Part shown: piece by piece, positions 63,926 to 64,000 of the stretch
How the letters are laid out: every line of letters begins with the position of its first letter
Position numbering within the stretch: position 1 is the stretch's first letter
DNA from: Mesorhizobium sp. CA8
GTDB taxonomy: Bacteria; Pseudomonadota; Alphaproteobacteria; Rhizobiales; Rhizobiaceae
Direction: 5' to 3'
Length of the DNA stretch: 64,000 nt
Assembly: GCF_020164955.1 (NCBI RefSeq)
Contig: NZ_JAIUHG010000027.1
Location: forward strand, 34,024 to 98,023
The notes under the pieces: model-generated
What the model saw: only the letters and a program-made list of their open reading frames with translations
Databases searched by the model: none
What the model was told of the DNA's origin: nothing
Translations under genes and position numbers: made by a program

Positions 63926-64000
63926 TCTCTCATGTTCCCTGTCAAGATTGAAGGCAAGAAGGCTCGCCTGCTTGGCAGGTTTGCCATGCAGTCGGATCGG

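Noticed and set aside
63932..64000. ATG with 23 codons open to the window edge
   Set aside because: No ribosome binding site and too short to judge; it may be the start of a gene that continues outside the window.

Overview
The window is about 64 kb of GC-rich alphaproteobacterial chromosome. The gene set fits the Hyphomicrobiales, most likely Mesorhizobium or a close relative: a 1588-residue NAD-glutamate dehydrogenase, a usg-family protein, an rsmB-heparinase-purH group, a DUF1674 (SDHAF4) protein, an AtpD with an Ala/Lys/Pro-rich N-terminal extension, and several dispersed palindromic intergenic repeats. The genus is an inference from gene content and style. I see no rRNA, tRNA, CRISPR array, insertion sequence or prophage.

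Layout. 1-2025: the ATP-binding subunit (cut by the window edge) and the BMP-type binding protein of an ABC importer. 2346-5768: a bifunctional enoyl-CoA hydratase/3-hydroxyacyl-CoA dehydrogenase, a frameshifted secreted protein and a TetR regulator. The regulator is divergent from an MFS exporter across a control region with two perfect 17-nt operator arms. 7397-8971: a Tat-exported PhoD-type phosphatase. 9198-14523: a small secreted protein, typA, a DUF1062 protein, a LysE exporter, a YCII-like protein and an AhpD-like protein, with an array of six small hairpins between the last two. 14652-19418: NAD-GDH. 19836-21224: an MFS permease. 21463-27468 (minus strand): htpX, rsmB-like, heparinase-like and purH. 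27573-29497: SDHAF4-like, HAD phosphatase and transglutaminase-like genes. 29869-32910: a Tad/VWA gene with two frameshifts and a cfa-type gene with one; between them, on the minus strand, lies a candidate 23-codon gene with an exceptionally strong ribosome binding site. 32923-35642: acs and a translationally coupled MOSC protein. 35945-41584: usg, two aldo/keto reductases, an MFS exporter divergent from a frameshifted LysR gene, and a YggS-type PLP protein. 41874-49609: leuS-lptE, transaldolase, priA, an Asp/Glu racemase and a small membrane protein. 49857-55017: atpHAGDC with an intrinsic terminator.

55139-63925 is a coherent hexuronate catabolism locus. It has a fructuronate reductase-type dehydrogenase divergent from uxaC, followed by a three-gene TRAP transporter, a GntR/FCD regulator, kduI, kduD and a KdgF-like cupin. 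A long inverted repeat in the divergent promoter is the probable operator. Together these genes should import uronates or oligouronate breakdown products and feed them to 2-keto-3-deoxygluconate by two routes.

The most interesting unexplained signals are the mini-gene at 31371-31442 (15 nt of perfect complementarity to the 16S rRNA tail), the covarying hairpin array at 13754-13885, the operators at 5790-5846 and 56738-56772, a TTAA-N7-TTAA site before the Tad-like gene, and five apparent indels in four accessory genes.
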